Shown in pieces: positions 1 to 9,859 of a stretch of DNA of 64,000 nucleotides. Every line of letters begins with the position of its first letter. The first letter of the stretch is position 1. The notes beneath the pieces were generated by a model that saw nothing but the letters and a program-made list of their open reading frames with translations, had not been told where the DNA came from and did not search any database. The stretch is taken from NCBI RefSeq assembly GCF_014635725.1, contig NZ_BMDJ01000002.1:581472-645471 (forward strand), in the 5' to 3' direction. The position numbers and the translations under genes were made by a program. Origin of the DNA: Pedobacter mendelii. Lineage in GTDB: Bacteria; Bacteroidota; Bacteroidia; Sphingobacteriales; Sphingobacteriaceae.

Positions 1-988
1 CGCTGAATAAATCCTTTATAAAAAGTAACTTTTCATTTAGATTGATGGATTGCTTTAAATCAGAAATTGGTGCCTTAATTGGTTCATTTTGTGAACTATT
101 TGTTTTCGCAAGCAAATCATTCAGAGATGGTGCAGGTTTATCTGAAATTGGCTCCAATATAGGTTTAACAGGAACAGCTTCTGGAATAAAAGCAGGGCGC
201 TCTTCAACCGGTGGAGAAATTATATCTTCATCGAAATCAGGCTGTATACTTTCAACAGGTTTTGATTCTGTTTGTGAAAAAAGGGTTTCCAATTCATGAT
301 GATTAACGGCATCTTCTTCATGCGAAATTAAAAAAGGTTCAGGCCCGATTTCATCTTCATCGGCTGCAACTGGTTCTGCTTTTTCAGGTTCTTGTTCCTT
401 TTCGTGAATTCTTTTTTTCTGCGCTATTATTTCCTCTTCTTCTCTGCTCAGTGGCCTGTCAAAAATTTCATTAGCAGATTTTTCTTCGTAATCAAATCTA
501 TCATCACCACCATGATTACCCAAAACAAATTCAAAGCTATTAGAATCTTGGTCAGGCTTAAAAAAGTTATGTTCTAAAATCTTTTCAGCCGCTTCTTCAT
601 GAATCACCTCTTCTTCGTTTATTTCCTCTTCAGGCTTCATATCGATTCTCTCTTCCTCCTCTTCAGCAGTAGCAATTTCTTCCAGTTCTATCGATTCGTG
701 AGTTTCTTCTTCCTGCTTATAACTTTGTGTTATTTCTGGCAAAACAATCGTATTCTGCTCCTCTAAAAGTAAACCAGCATTAGTTTCAACAGGGTGTTCT
801 TCAGTGATGAGTATATTTAGCTTTTTTACAATTTTTACATGGTCTGAAAGAAAATCCGCATTAGCCAGAAAAAGTTCCAATTCTAATTCATTTAACTTTT
901 CAGGATTTTGAGCCAGAAATTGGTACTGCTCATTAAGTTCGTTTAAAATACTACCTATCTTTCTGAAAATATCTTGCTGGTTCATCAT
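1..988 (-). CDS. Acidic Glu-rich hypothetical protein, partial
   Basis: The reading frame opens at two consecutive ATGs (988 and 985) and stays open to the window edge, so about 329 residues are seen and the C-terminus is missing. The first 65 residues look helical (MMNQQDIFRKIGSILNEL...). A long low-complexity middle rich in Glu, Pro and Asp follows, and then the start of a more ordered C-terminal part (LNEKLLFIKDLFS). No enzyme motif is visible. I do not recognise a named family, although proteins of this build, an acidic linker before a short ordered C-terminal domain, occur in Sphingobacteriaceae. It diverges from the thymidine kinase gene across about 120 bp. Forward-strand frames here are shadows. 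Confidence 0.75.
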   Translation of the reverse strand, partial: MMNQQDIFRKIGSILNELNEQYQFLAQNPEKLNELELELFLANADFLSDHVKIVKKLNILITEEHPVETNAGLLLEEQNTIVLPEITQSYKQEEETHESIELEEIATAEEEEERIDMKPEEEINEEEVIHEEAAEKILEHNFFKPDQDSNSFEFVLGNHGGDDRFDYEEKSANEIFDRPLSREEEEIIAQKKRIHEKEQEPEKAEPVAADEDEIGPEPFLISHEEDAVNHHELETLFSQTESKPVESIQPDFDEDIISPPVEERPAFIPEAVPVKPILEPISDKPAPSLNDLLAKTNSSQNEPIKAPISDLKQSINLNEKLLFIKDLFS

Positions 989-1109
989 AAATAATTAAAC
1001 GATTTTTTTGGTGATTTATGTTGGTAACTAAGTATTCAAAAATAACACATAATTATGATATTTGTTCGGTTTAAAATTATAGAACGACACGGAAAATTAA
1101 AAGTTGAGC

Positions 1110-1691
1110 ATGTTATTTAGCGAACAAAATTTTAGAAGAAGAGGCGAATTTTCAGGAAGTATAGAAGTTGTATGTGGCTCTATGTTTTCAGGAAAAACGG
1201 AAGAATTGATTCGCAGATTGAAGAGAGCACAGATTGCTAAACTAAATGTCGAGATTTTTAAACCACGTACTGATACACGTTACCATGAAAGTGCAGTGGT
1301 ATCTCACGATTTAAATTCAATAAATTCTACACCTGTTGATAATGCTTCGGCAATTTTATTATTGGGTACAAATACACAGGTTGTAGGTATTGATGAAGCC
1401 CAGTTTTTTGATAATGAATTGCCTGATGTTTGCAATAAACTGGCCATGAAAGGCATTAGAGTTATAGTTGCTGGCTTAGATATGGATTTCGCCGGCAAAC
1501 CTTTTGGACCAATGCCCGCCCTTATGGCTATTGCCGAACACGTTACCAAAGTGAATGCAGTTTGTGTTTGTTGCGGAAACCCAGCATTATACAGTTATAG
1601 AACCGTTGCCGATGAATCTACTGTTTTACTTGGTGAAAAAGAAAGCTACGAACCACGTTGCAGGGCATGCTATAATTTAGAAAAGGGATAA
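1110..1691 (+). CDS. tdk: Thymidine kinase, type II
   Basis: Phosphorylates thymidine to dTMP with ATP in the salvage pathway, in the cytoplasm. From the ATG at 1110 the protein has 193 residues, the usual size for type II enzymes. A P-loop GSMFSGKT lies at residues 23-30, the catalytic/Walker B segment DEAQFF at 95-100, and zinc-ligand cysteines at 152, 154/155, 184 and 187 (CVCCGN and CRACY). The frame extends two codons upstream to a TTG at 1104, but the ATG is preferred. The lasso-loop tyrosine region (ESYEPRC) is intact, so the enzyme should be active. It is followed by the epimerase-like gene on the same strand after about 50 bp. Confidence 0.95.
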   Translation: MLFSEQNFRRRGEFSGSIEVVCGSMFSGKTEELIRRLKRAQIAKLNVEIFKPRTDTRYHESAVVSHDLNSINSTPVDNASAILLLGTNTQVVGIDEAQFFDNELPDVCNKLAMKGIRVIVAGLDMDFAGKPFGPMPALMAIAEHVTKVNAVCVCCGNPALYSYRTVADESTVLLGEKESYEPRCRACYNLEKG

Positions 1692-1742
1692 TTGTTAATT
1701 GCCGAATTGTTTAATTGTTATTTGCGAATTGAGAACTGAAAA

Positions 1743-2552
1743 TTGAAAATTAAAAACTGCAAAGAGAAAACTATTTCTATTTTAGGTTGTGGCTGGTTTG
1801 GCTTGGCTTTAGCTAAACAGCTTTTTGCAACAGGCTATTCGGTTAATGGCTCAACCACCACAACTGAAAAGCTTCAATCGCTAAGTGAAAATAACATCAA
1901 TCCTTACTTAATCAATTTTACTTCGGAAACCGTTTCTGCAGATAAAACTTTTTTTGAAGCAGATGCATTGTTTATCTGCATCCCGCCAAAAAGGAACTCG
2001 ACTGAGCTGCAAAACTTCCCAAATAAGATTAAATTGATTTTAGAAGCTTCGAAAGGAAAAGCTAAACAGGTTATTTTAATTAGTTCGACCAGCGTTTATG
2101 GTGAAGACAACAAAATCGTTAATGAAAATAGCGAAACAAAACCCGATACTGATTCTGGAAAAGTTGTTTTAGCATCAGAGCAAATTTTAACAGATTTTCT
2201 GCCAAATAATTATACCGTTATACGCTTCGCGGGATTAATTGGTCCTGGAAGAAATCCTGGAAGATTTTTTGCTGGAAAGCGTAATATTCCAAATGGTTTA
2301 GCTCCTGTTAATTTAATACATCAAAGCGATGCTGTAGGTATTGCAGTATCCATTTTAGAGCATCAAGCTTTTGGGAGAATTTACAATGCTTGCTCAACAG
2401 CTCATCCATCGAAAAAAGATTTTTATACCAAAGCTGCTAGAGAATCAGGGTTAATAGAACCAGAATTTCTTAATGAAAAAACAAGTTGGAAAATTGTAGA
2501 GAGTTTAAATGTTTCTGAGTTTTTGGAATATGAATTTGAAATGATGATTTAA
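1743..2552 (+). CDS. NAD(P)-dependent epimerase/dehydratase-like protein
   Basis: 269 residues with an N-terminal Rossmann dinucleotide-binding motif GCGWFG (residues 15-20) after a beta strand (ISIL) and a later SSTSVYG (114-120) carrying the Ser/Tyr typical of extended SDRs. This pattern matches the YeeZ-like branch of NAD-dependent epimerases, whose substrates are mostly unknown. The only plausible start is TTG at 1743, since no ATG precedes the Rossmann motif; the upstream stretch is low-complexity intergenic DNA. The 3' end faces the SNF2 helicase gene convergently. The family call is firm and the substrate is not predictable. Confidence 0.8.
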   Translation: MKIKNCKEKTISILGCGWFGLALAKQLFATGYSVNGSTTTTEKLQSLSENNINPYLINFTSETVSADKTFFEADALFICIPPKRNSTELQNFPNKIKLILEASKGKAKQVILISSTSVYGEDNKIVNENSETKPDTDSGKVVLASEQILTDFLPNNYTVIRFAGLIGPGRNPGRFFAGKRNIPNGLAPVNLIHQSDAVGIAVSILEHQAFGRIYNACSTAHPSKKDFYTKAARESGLIEPEFLNEKTSWKIVESLNVSEFLEYEFEMMI

Positions 2553-2639
2553 TTAAACATTTCAATCTGCTGGAAAAATCTATATCGTGAAGATTACTTC
2601 ATCGGCTGAAAAAGTCTTCCCACGATGAAAAAATGATTT

Positions 2640-5600
2640 CTAACTCAATAAGCCCAGCAACTCCTTCTTTGTTAAATTCTTAAATATACCGCCTTCACTC
2701 TGAATCAAATCTTTTACCAAATCCTTTTTAACAGCCTGCAGTCTCATAATTTTTTCTTCGATTGTATCCGGGCAAATTAACCGAACAGCCATTACGTTTT
2801 TATGCTGACCAATGCGATAAACTCTATCTATCGCCTGATTTTCTACTGCTGGATTCCACCATGGATCGACTAAAAAAACATAATCTGCTGCAGTTAGGTT
2901 TAAGCCAATTCCACCTGCTTTTAAACTGATTAAGAAAACAGGAATATCATCATTGTTTTGAAATGATTGCACTACTTCCTGTCTTTTTTTAGTTTGTCCG
3001 GTTAAATACTCATATTTTAAACCTTTTCTTTCCAGTTGTTTCTTAATTAAATCTAGCATAGTTACAAACTGTGAAAACACTAATATTTTATGATTACCAG
3101 CTTTGGATTCAATTTGTTCCATTAAAACATCAATTTTTGATGAAGCCTGCAAATAAGATTTTCCATCAGCCAACAAAGCTGCAGAATTACAAATTTGTCT
3201 TAACCTGGTAATACTTTTTAAAACGTGCATTGAACTTTTAGGCAATTCATTTTCAGTTTTACCTAAAATATAATCCTGAATTTCTTTTTTATTTGCCTCG
3301 TAAACCTCGCGCTGCTCCTCTCCCATTTCGCAGTACAAAATAATTTCAGTTTTATCTGGCAATTCTTTTGCAACCTGCTCTTTTGTTCTTCTTAAAACAA
3401 ACGGACGAATCTTTTTCTGTAATTCTGTTGCTCGCCTACTATCCTTAAATTGATCAATCGGGGTAGAATATAAATCGGCAAATTGTTGCTTACTCCCAAA
3501 TAAACCCGGACAGGCAAAGGATAATTGTCCGTATAAATCGAAAGTATTATTTTCTACAGGCGTTCCTGTAAGTGCAACCTTATTCCTGGATTGTAACATT
3601 CTAACGGTTTTGTAACGCTGCGATTCAGGGTTTTTAATATTTTGCGATTCATCTAAGAAAATATAATTGAAACGATAGTCTTTTAAGAAACGAACGTCAG
3701 AAAGCAATGTTCCGTAGGAAGTTAAAATGATTTCAAATTGATTGAAATCATCAATATTTTTAACCCTTTCGGCACCATAAATTGTCTTTACTTTTATAGA
3801 TGGCGCAAACTTTTCTACTTCTGCTTTCCAGTTAAAAATTAAAGAAGCTGGAACAACAACCAGATTGACATTGTGCTTAACTTTTTCTCGCTGGGTCAAA
3901 ATAAATGCCAGAATCTGGATGGTTTTCCCAAGCCCCATATCATCAGCCAGTATCGAACCGAAGTTAAAATCATCCAGAAAATTCAATCTGTTTAAACCAT
4001 CTTTTTGGTAATGGCGGAGTGTTGCTTTTAACGTTTTTGGAATTTCGACCTTCTGTACAGCATCAATTCCTTCAAATTTCTGCTTAAAGTTTTTAAGTTC
4101 ATTCTGCACCTCACCATTGAGCAAGGCATCTTCGTATAAATCGTTTATCGAAGCATATTTTATTTTGTGAGTTAGTAAATTATCATCAACAATTTCACCT
4201 GCGCTAAAATAATCTGTAAATCTGTTAATCCATTCTTCAGGCAAAATACCTTGTGTACCGTCATCAAGCGTAACAAACTTACTTTTGTTTCTGATGGATT
4301 TATGGAGGTGTTTCAGTGCAACTTTTTGTTTACCAAACTTTACCTCAACTTTGGTTTCGAACCAATCTGTTCCGCTTAAAACTTCAATATTAATTTCAGC
4401 TTTATTCTGATTTAACTTATTATTCTTTAGCTGATTGAAACCTAAAATATGAATATCCTTGCTCCTCCAGGATTCAAAAGCATCAAGAAACCATAATTCC
4501 TCCAAAAATCGTTTTCGGTGCAAATAAAAAGAATCGTTGGTTTCCTGCTCGTAAAAAAAGGGATGCTGCTTTATAATTTCTCCTATAAATTGTAATTCTG
4601 CTTCCTCATCACGATGTAGTGTAAACAGATTTCCTAATTTATCTTGTGCCTGAATTTTCTTTTTTGATAAGACCGGGATTTCCAAATTACCGTAGCGCAT
4701 CACTGGAGTAATCAAAATAAAATCTTCAGATTCGGAAAGGTAAACCAGCTTTTCATTTTCCAAATCGAAGCCCTTTTCTTCGATTTGTTTAGGCGTTGCG
4801 GGTTTCAGGTAAGAATAATCTACATGAATATTACCTTCAAGCTGGATGAGTATATTTTTCTGAAATTCGGGATATTTACTTTTGTGGATAACCAAACGAT
4901 TACTTTGTTTGATAAAAAAACCAATTGCTTTAACCACATCTGCTCTTGCTAGTAAATAAAGCTGATCTTTAAGTTGAACAAAATAATTGTACCTGATAAA
5001 AAGATTATCAAGGGAATATGAATTTCCATTTATAATTAACCTGCCACTAATCTCAAAAAAATCATCTTTCTGATTTACATTAAGACGTAAATCAACATCA
5101 AGAATATAAAGCTGAACAGGAATTATGGAGGATGCCTGAATGGTTGCAGAAACCTTACTATCGTGCAGGTAGACCGGAATATTTAAGGGATTTTTAGCAA
5201 TTGCTTTTAAAGCAGCCAATTCCAAATCCATTTGTTCGGTGGCAAAATTATTTTGAAATTTCGCTATTCCACTATAATATTTAAGCTCTGAGGTATCTTC
5301 TGTTTTAAAAATTAAATCTGCAGGGTTAATCGTTTTAAAAGGATTTTTCGCTTTACCACTTTTGGTTGTTTTAGCCTCAAACAGCTCAATATTTAAATTA
5401 TTGTAATATCGATGCTGACCTAAAACTAAAATCAAACTATGATTATCTTGCTTTAATGATGAGGTTATTCTATTCTGCTCAGGCAGTAAAGCGGCCTCAA
5501 GATTTTGCCTGGCTTCGGTATTAAAAGCCTGTAAAGCAGCAATTTTTGGTTTTATTGTTAAAGAGTTTTGCTCTATTTTAAGACTAAAAAGCGCATCAAG

Positions 5601-6023
5601 ATTTTTTTCATTTTCCAGTCCATAGTCAACAGCAACTTTTGTAAGTTTCTGTTTGCGAAGGTTTTCATCAAAGAAAATCAATAAATCCTCACGTTGTAAA
5701 ATATTATATAAAACCTGTGCCTGATGTTCGCAAAGTTTGTTTTTAGGTGCATCGCAACGACAGGAAATTTTAACGGCATTTACCTGCTGTTGAACCTGAA
5801 TAATTGGAAAAGGCAAACCAGATGATTCATAACTGAAAGCACCAAAATCTATTTCAATCTGCTCGGGATAAATATTAAAAAATCCTTTTGTATCGGTATG
5901 AATTTGTTGATTAAGATGTTTAAGAATAAATAAATTACTCAGGTTCTTGAGATTAAAATCCTTTAATATATAATCGTAAGGATTTATTGCATTCGCTTCT
6001 AACCTTGAGTTTTCTTCATTCAT
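2640..6023 (-). CDS. SNF2-family DEAD/DEAH helicase with SWIM zinc finger
   Basis: 1127-residue ATP-dependent DNA translocase of the bacterial SNF2/RapA-like type. Near residues 88-100 there is a SWIM-type CxC...CxH motif (CRCDAPKNKLCEH). The helicase core starts around residue 680 with Walker A DDMGLGKT, has motif II as DESQ near 790 (LDESQNIKN), and ends with the helicase C domain including the arginine-finger motif QAIDRVYRIGQ near 1065. The 550-residue middle is typical of this long bacterial subgroup. It likely remodels protein-DNA complexes or supports transcription or repair; the exact role is not known. It begins about 30 bp downstream of the hydrolase gene on the same strand, so co-transcription is possible. 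Confidence 0.92.
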   Translation of the reverse strand: MNEENSRLEANAINPYDYILKDFNLKNLSNLFILKHLNQQIHTDTKGFFNIYPEQIEIDFGAFSYESSGLPFPIIQVQQQVNAVKISCRCDAPKNKLCEHQAQVLYNILQREDLLIFFDENLRKQKLTKVAVDYGLENEKNLDALFSLKIEQNSLTIKPKIAALQAFNTEARQNLEAALLPEQNRITSSLKQDNHSLILVLGQHRYYNNLNIELFEAKTTKSGKAKNPFKTINPADLIFKTEDTSELKYYSGIAKFQNNFATEQMDLELAALKAIAKNPLNIPVYLHDSKVSATIQASSIIPVQLYILDVDLRLNVNQKDDFFEISGRLIINGNSYSLDNLFIRYNYFVQLKDQLYLLARADVVKAIGFFIKQSNRLVIHKSKYPEFQKNILIQLEGNIHVDYSYLKPATPKQIEEKGFDLENEKLVYLSESEDFILITPVMRYGNLEIPVLSKKKIQAQDKLGNLFTLHRDEEAELQFIGEIIKQHPFFYEQETNDSFYLHRKRFLEELWFLDAFESWRSKDIHILGFNQLKNNKLNQNKAEINIEVLSGTDWFETKVEVKFGKQKVALKHLHKSIRNKSKFVTLDDGTQGILPEEWINRFTDYFSAGEIVDDNLLTHKIKYASINDLYEDALLNGEVQNELKNFKQKFEGIDAVQKVEIPKTLKATLRHYQKDGLNRLNFLDDFNFGSILADDMGLGKTIQILAFILTQREKVKHNVNLVVVPASLIFNWKAEVEKFAPSIKVKTIYGAERVKNIDDFNQFEIILTSYGTLLSDVRFLKDYRFNYIFLDESQNIKNPESQRYKTVRMLQSRNKVALTGTPVENNTFDLYGQLSFACPGLFGSKQQFADLYSTPIDQFKDSRRATELQKKIRPFVLRRTKEQVAKELPDKTEIILYCEMGEEQREVYEANKKEIQDYILGKTENELPKSSMHVLKSITRLRQICNSAALLADGKSYLQASSKIDVLMEQIESKAGNHKILVFSQFVTMLDLIKKQLERKGLKYEYLTGQTKKRQEVVQSFQNNDDIPVFLISLKAGGIGLNLTAADYVFLVDPWWNPAVENQAIDRVYRIGQHKNVMAVRLICPDTIEEKIMRLQAVKKDLVKDLIQSEGGIFKNLTKKELLGLLS

Positions 6024-6057
6024 TTATAGCAATATAATAAGATTATAAATTAACAAA

Positions 6058-6918
6058 TTAGATGGCCAATTTAATATTTGCAATAACATCAGCCATTACT
6101 TCTGTCGATTTCAAAATTTTATAGTGCCCAGCATCTTTGTAAGCTTTGGAGATAACCGAACGGTGTTTATCAAGAAATTCTGTTAAATAGACATAAGGTG
6201 AAATGTGGTCTTCTTTATCATAGGCCAAAAAATGATTAATTTTACCATTTAATTTATAGAGTTCAGTTAGATTGAAATAATCTACATTAACAGGAAATTC
6301 GGCATTAAAATTTTTAAAGAAATTTTCCTTAGCCGATACACTGATATTAACTAAATCCATGCTTTGCTCAAAGTTTTCTTTTAACCTGATTAAAGGTGCA
6401 ATGCTAATTAATAATTTGGGGTTTATTTCTGCCTCCTGAATGGCAATTACATTGGCCATACCACCTAAAGAGTGGCCGATGATAAAATCGGGAACTGCAT
6501 GATTTGCTGTTATCGATTTTACTGATTCTGCATATAGCATCAGATTGGAGAAGTCAGATTCGGAACTTCCATTTCCAGGTGCATCGAAGGCGATAATTTC
6601 TACATCTTCAATTTTTTGCAGTTCAATAATCAGCTCAAAAAAATCTGCCGCTTTTGATGCCCAACCATGTGTGAGCAAAATTTTGATTTTCCCATTTCCC
6701 CAACTAAAACAATTAATTATAAGTTCGCCACCTGTAAAATAAGTGTCTGTTACGTTTAGCTTAAACTGCTTAGATGATGTTAAAAGTTGTTCCTGATGCA
6801 ACCTCAAAGGTATTTTCGGAGAATAAAAAATAAACTCACGAATTAGATTTGGAGCATCCTCATGCTTAATATCGGTAGAGATTTTAAGCTCATTAATAAT
6901 TTTCTTAAGCCTTTTCAA
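6058..6918 (-). CDS. Alpha/beta hydrolase
   Basis: 286 residues of alpha/beta-hydrolase fold. Visible landmarks are the oxyanion HGW (84-86), DAPGNGSS (112-119), the nucleophile elbow GHSLGG with Ser150, and a late His in DAGHYKI that fits the catalytic histidine. No signal peptide, so a cytoplasmic esterase or hydrolase of unknown substrate. It lies between the pyrophosphohydrolase-like gene (16 bp spacing) and the SNF2 helicase on the same strand, consistent with an operon but without a functional link I can name. Confidence 0.88.
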   Translation of the reverse strand: MKRLKKIINELKISTDIKHEDAPNLIREFIFYSPKIPLRLHQEQLLTSSKQFKLNVTDTYFTGGELIINCFSWGNGKIKILLTHGWASKAADFFELIIELQKIEDVEIIAFDAPGNGSSESDFSNLMLYAESVKSITANHAVPDFIIGHSLGGMANVIAIQEAEINPKLLISIAPLIRLKENFEQSMDLVNISVSAKENFFKNFNAEFPVNVDYFNLTELYKLNGKINHFLAYDKEDHISPYVYLTEFLDKHRSVISKAYKDAGHYKILKSTEVMADVIANIKLAI

Positions 6919-6933
6919 TCTCTTAATTTTAAA

Positions 6934-7401
6934 TTAAACTAATAAGCTTTTTAAATCTGCAGGAGAATAGTTCACCGATTTCAAAGTTTTATCATCAGAC
7001 TTTCTGAAAACCAAAAACAACCCATCAACTTCTTTATAGTAAGATTCAGTTTTGTCTTTATCCAAATAAAATTGAATGGTTTGTTCGGCTTCTTCTACAG
7101 TTTTACAAGCCTTACTCATGTTCGAACGGTGAACTTCATCAAACAAAGTTTTAAATTTTTTGCCCAATCCAAATTCGTGAATTGCACCCGCTAAAACGTA
7201 TTGCAAATCGCAAAGCGCATCGGCAACTTCAACTAAATCATCGTTTTCAACTGCCTCCTGTAATTCCTTTAATTCTTCTGCCAAAAGCGAAATGCGAAGG
7301 TTTGCACGTTGTTTTGAAGGTATAACAGGGGATTCTAATATTGGATGTTTAAATGTTGTGTGAAATTCGGCAACTTGATTTAGTGAATTAGTTTCTTGCA
7401 T
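6934..7401 (-). CDS. MazG-like nucleoside triphosphate pyrophosphohydrolase
   Basis: 155 residues from the ATG at 7401; the frame runs nine codons further up to a TTG at 7428, which I consider less likely. It carries the all-alpha NTP-PPase signature: an acidic helix LLAEELKELQEAV followed by EVADALCDLQYVLAG, giving the E-x-x-E...E-x-x-D magnesium site of MazG/dUTPase-like enzymes. Such proteins hydrolyse (d)NTPs to monophosphates and sanitise nucleotide pools. The C-terminal 60 residues are less typical. Cytoplasmic. Followed by the alpha/beta hydrolase gene after 16 bp. Confidence 0.85.
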   Translation of the reverse strand: MQETNSLNQVAEFHTTFKHPILESPVIPSKQRANLRISLLAEELKELQEAVENDDLVEVADALCDLQYVLAGAIHEFGLGKKFKTLFDEVHRSNMSKACKTVEEAEQTIQFYLDKDKTESYYKEVDGLFLVFRKSDDKTLKSVNYSPADLKSLLV

Positions 7402-7472
7402 AATAATGTCTGGTTTATAAAGCGACAAAGTTAAAAATATTGTTTGATTGTCAACTGAAAACTGTCAGCTGA

Positions 7473-8186
7473 TCACTTCTTCTCCCGAACAATTTTGAAA
7501 AATTCTTCACGGTATGTATCACCTATCGGGATTGATTGTTCACCAATGTAAAGTATATTTCCATCAATCATTTTAATTTTTTCGAGTGAAATAATATAAG
7601 ATTTATGAACCCTATAAAACGGCGGGTGTGGCAACTGCGTTTCCAGCTCTCGCAAGGCCTGATAAGTTACAATTCGTTGATTGGCAGTGTAAACTGAAAC
7701 ATAGTTTTTTAAACCCTCTATATATAAAATCTCATTGTAATTTACCTTGATAAATTTATTCTTGGTATCGCCTTTTATGAAAATAAAATCGCTGGTTTGA
7801 TTGGTTTGTTGAGCAACTTCTTGCTGTGTTGGCGATATAGTTTGTTGTGCTTTTTGTGCTGCCTTATAAAACCTTTCGTACGAAATTGGTTTTAAAAGAT
7901 AATCTACAACATCTAAATCAAAACCATCTAAAGCATATTCCGGGTAGGCCGTTGTTAAAATTACTTTACACTTATCGCCACAAATTTTTAAAAACTGAAT
8001 GCCTGTTAATTCAGGCATCTGAATATCTAGAAAAACCAAATCAACCTTTCCTTCTTGTACCATACTCAATGCCTCGAAAGCATTAGTTGTTGTACCAACC
8101 AATTCTAAAAAAGGTGTTTTGTTAATAAATGTGGCAATAATATCAGAAGCATAAGCCTCATCATCAACAGCAAGGCAGCGAATCAT
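7473..8186 (-). CDS. LytTR-family response regulator
   Basis: 237 residues. An N-terminal receiver domain has the acidic pair at D8/D9, the phospho-acceptor D54 (VFLDIQMPE) and the conserved lysine in LLKPISYERF. The C-terminal LytTR DNA-binding domain starts near residue 135 (FIFIKGDTKNKFIKV...) and includes the typical RVHKSYIISLEKI segment. It is the partner of the histidine kinase just upstream: its ATG overlaps the kinase stop by 4 bp, so the two are translationally coupled. The target promoters cannot be seen from here. Confidence 0.93.
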   Translation of the reverse strand: MIRCLAVDDEAYASDIIATFINKTPFLELVGTTTNAFEALSMVQEGKVDLVFLDIQMPELTGIQFLKICGDKCKVILTTAYPEYALDGFDLDVVDYLLKPISYERFYKAAQKAQQTISPTQQEVAQQTNQTSDFIFIKGDTKNKFIKVNYNEILYIEGLKNYVSVYTANQRIVTYQALRELETQLPHPPFYRVHKSYIISLEKIKMIDGNILYIGEQSIPIGDTYREEFFKIVREKK

Positions 8187-9190
8187 AAATTTAATATTAA
8201 TGTTGTTTTATAAGTATTTCCGTTATTTGAAATTAGTAACTCATGCTTTTCAGGATAAATTAAATCTAATCTTCGGTGAATATTTATTAGACCAACACCA
8301 CTCGAATGGTCTTTCTGTGCATGGCTAATTTTATTACTAACTTCAAAACTCAATCGTTTATTTAAAACTTTTAACCTAATTCGAACAGGTTGGTTTTTAT
8401 CATTTACAACACCATGTTTAAAGGCATTTTCTACAAAAGGAATTAAAACCAGGGCAGCAATCTTTTGATACAGAATGCCTTCAGTAGTAAAATCGACATA
8501 AAATTTTGGCTCAAAGCGCATTTTAAAAAGTTCTATATAACTTTCAAGGTAATTAATTTCCTTTGCTAAACTAACCATCCCATCAGAACTTTCGTTTAAA
8601 GTATAACGCATTAAATCTGACAATCTTAAAACTGCATTTGCCAATTTATCAGAAACCGGAATAGCCAACGAATAAACATAGTTTAAGGTATTATACAAAA
8701 AGTGTGGGTTTATCTGCGATTTTAAAAATGCAAGCTCCGACTTTACCACTTCATCCTTCAGCTTACGAGTGGCAATTTCGTTTTTATAGTTCTGCTGAAT
8801 ACTGTATACTGCTGCTGGAATAACGAGAAAAGCTAGACTATAGTAAATATTTTCAGAAATATATTTGGAAATAGGCGTATCACCCGAATAATTCATCATC
8901 CCAAACCATTTTAAATATAATACTTGTTCTATAGCATATCTCATTCCGATAAATAAGGCAATTGTTAGCAGGATGGCGCAGATAAGTTGTATAATCTTTC
9001 CGCGTTTTAAGAATGAAGGATAAACCCATAAATAGCATATATAAAACTCCACTATTTGTATAAAATTCATTGATATATCAAACGCTACATGTCTTAAAGT
9101 TATGCCTTTAATTAAAACTTCTCCATAAAAGTAAGCTAGCACAACTAGCCAGCAAATTAAATGTATGAACACAATTTTAGTTTTCTTCAT
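8183..9190 (-). CDS. LytS/YehU-type sensor histidine kinase
   Basis: 335 residues with four predicted membrane helices in the first 130 residues and then the His_kinase domain: the phospho-acceptor H163 lies in SQINPHFLYNTLN. A degenerate HATPase_c domain follows (VENAFKHG N-box near 252, SGVGLINIHRRL G-box near 303). There is no extracellular sensor domain beyond the membrane bundle, as is common in this Bacteroidota family. It phosphorylates the LytTR regulator encoded immediately downstream with a 4-bp overlap. The signal is unknown. Confidence 0.93.
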   Translation of the reverse strand: MKKTKIVFIHLICWLVVLAYFYGEVLIKGITLRHVAFDISMNFIQIVEFYICYLWVYPSFLKRGKIIQLICAILLTIALFIGMRYAIEQVLYLKWFGMMNYSGDTPISKYISENIYYSLAFLVIPAAVYSIQQNYKNEIATRKLKDEVVKSELAFLKSQINPHFLYNTLNYVYSLAIPVSDKLANAVLRLSDLMRYTLNESSDGMVSLAKEINYLESYIELFKMRFEPKFYVDFTTEGILYQKIAALVLIPFVENAFKHGVVNDKNQPVRIRLKVLNKRLSFEVSNKISHAQKDHSSGVGLINIHRRLDLIYPEKHELLISNNGNTYKTTLILNL

Positions 9191-9283
9191 GTGATAAAAC
9201 TATATAAAGCATTTCTGTTTGCATATTTTGTTATTCCAAACTGCAGTTAAATTATCCCAACGGTTCATTTTTCGATATTAAAA

Positions 9284-9766
9284 TTATAGTATAAGCAACA
9301 TCCACACATTGCAGGCAAAATGGCCCGAATTTCCTAGTGGCGATTCGAGTTTTTTAAACCCTGCGTTTTCATACATGCCAATTGCTGTAGAAAGTTCAGG
9401 AAAAGATTCTAGGTAAACTTTGTTGTAACCGAAATGCTGGGCAGACTCAATACTTTTTTGCATCAGCATTTTACCAATTCCTTTTCCTCGTGAAGCTGCA
9501 GACAGGTAAAACTTAACCAATTCTACACAGCTTTCTGGTAAACCATCTGTTGGGTAAATGCCGCAACCGCCAAGCAGCACGCCATCTTCTTCGGCTAGCC
9601 AATAAACAGAACCTTCCTTCTTAAAAACTTCAGATAAATAATCCGTCGTCGGATCGGTATAAACTGTGCCTGGTTTATCAATTTTAAATTCCCTGAAAAT
9701 TACGCGGATTAAATCTGCTAACTCCTGATTATCTTTTTCTTCTATTTTTCTGATTTGAATGCTCAT
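9284..9766 (-). CDS. GNAT-family N-acetyltransferase
   Basis: 160 residues from ATG 9766 (MSIQIRKIEEKDN); an upstream in-frame TTG at 9793 adds nine hydrophobic residues and seems less likely. The acetyl-CoA binding motif A is seen as VKFYLSAASRGKGIGKMLM (R/Q-x-x-G-x-G/A pattern), followed by the motif B region YLESFPELSTAIGMYENAGF. Cytoplasmic acyl-transfer enzyme of unknown substrate. It is monocistronic and separated by about 90 bp from the kinase gene. Confidence 0.88.
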   Translation of the reverse strand: MSIQIRKIEEKDNQELADLIRVIFREFKIDKPGTVYTDPTTDYLSEVFKKEGSVYWLAEEDGVLLGGCGIYPTDGLPESCVELVKFYLSAASRGKGIGKMLMQKSIESAQHFGYNKVYLESFPELSTAIGMYENAGFKKLESPLGNSGHFACNVWMLLIL

Positions 9767-9859
9767 GCTGATAAAAATATTGAAAGCAAACAATATAATA
9801 CATATTTGATGTTAGCTTAATACACCAAAGGTACATTTACTAATATTTTAATTGAAGAC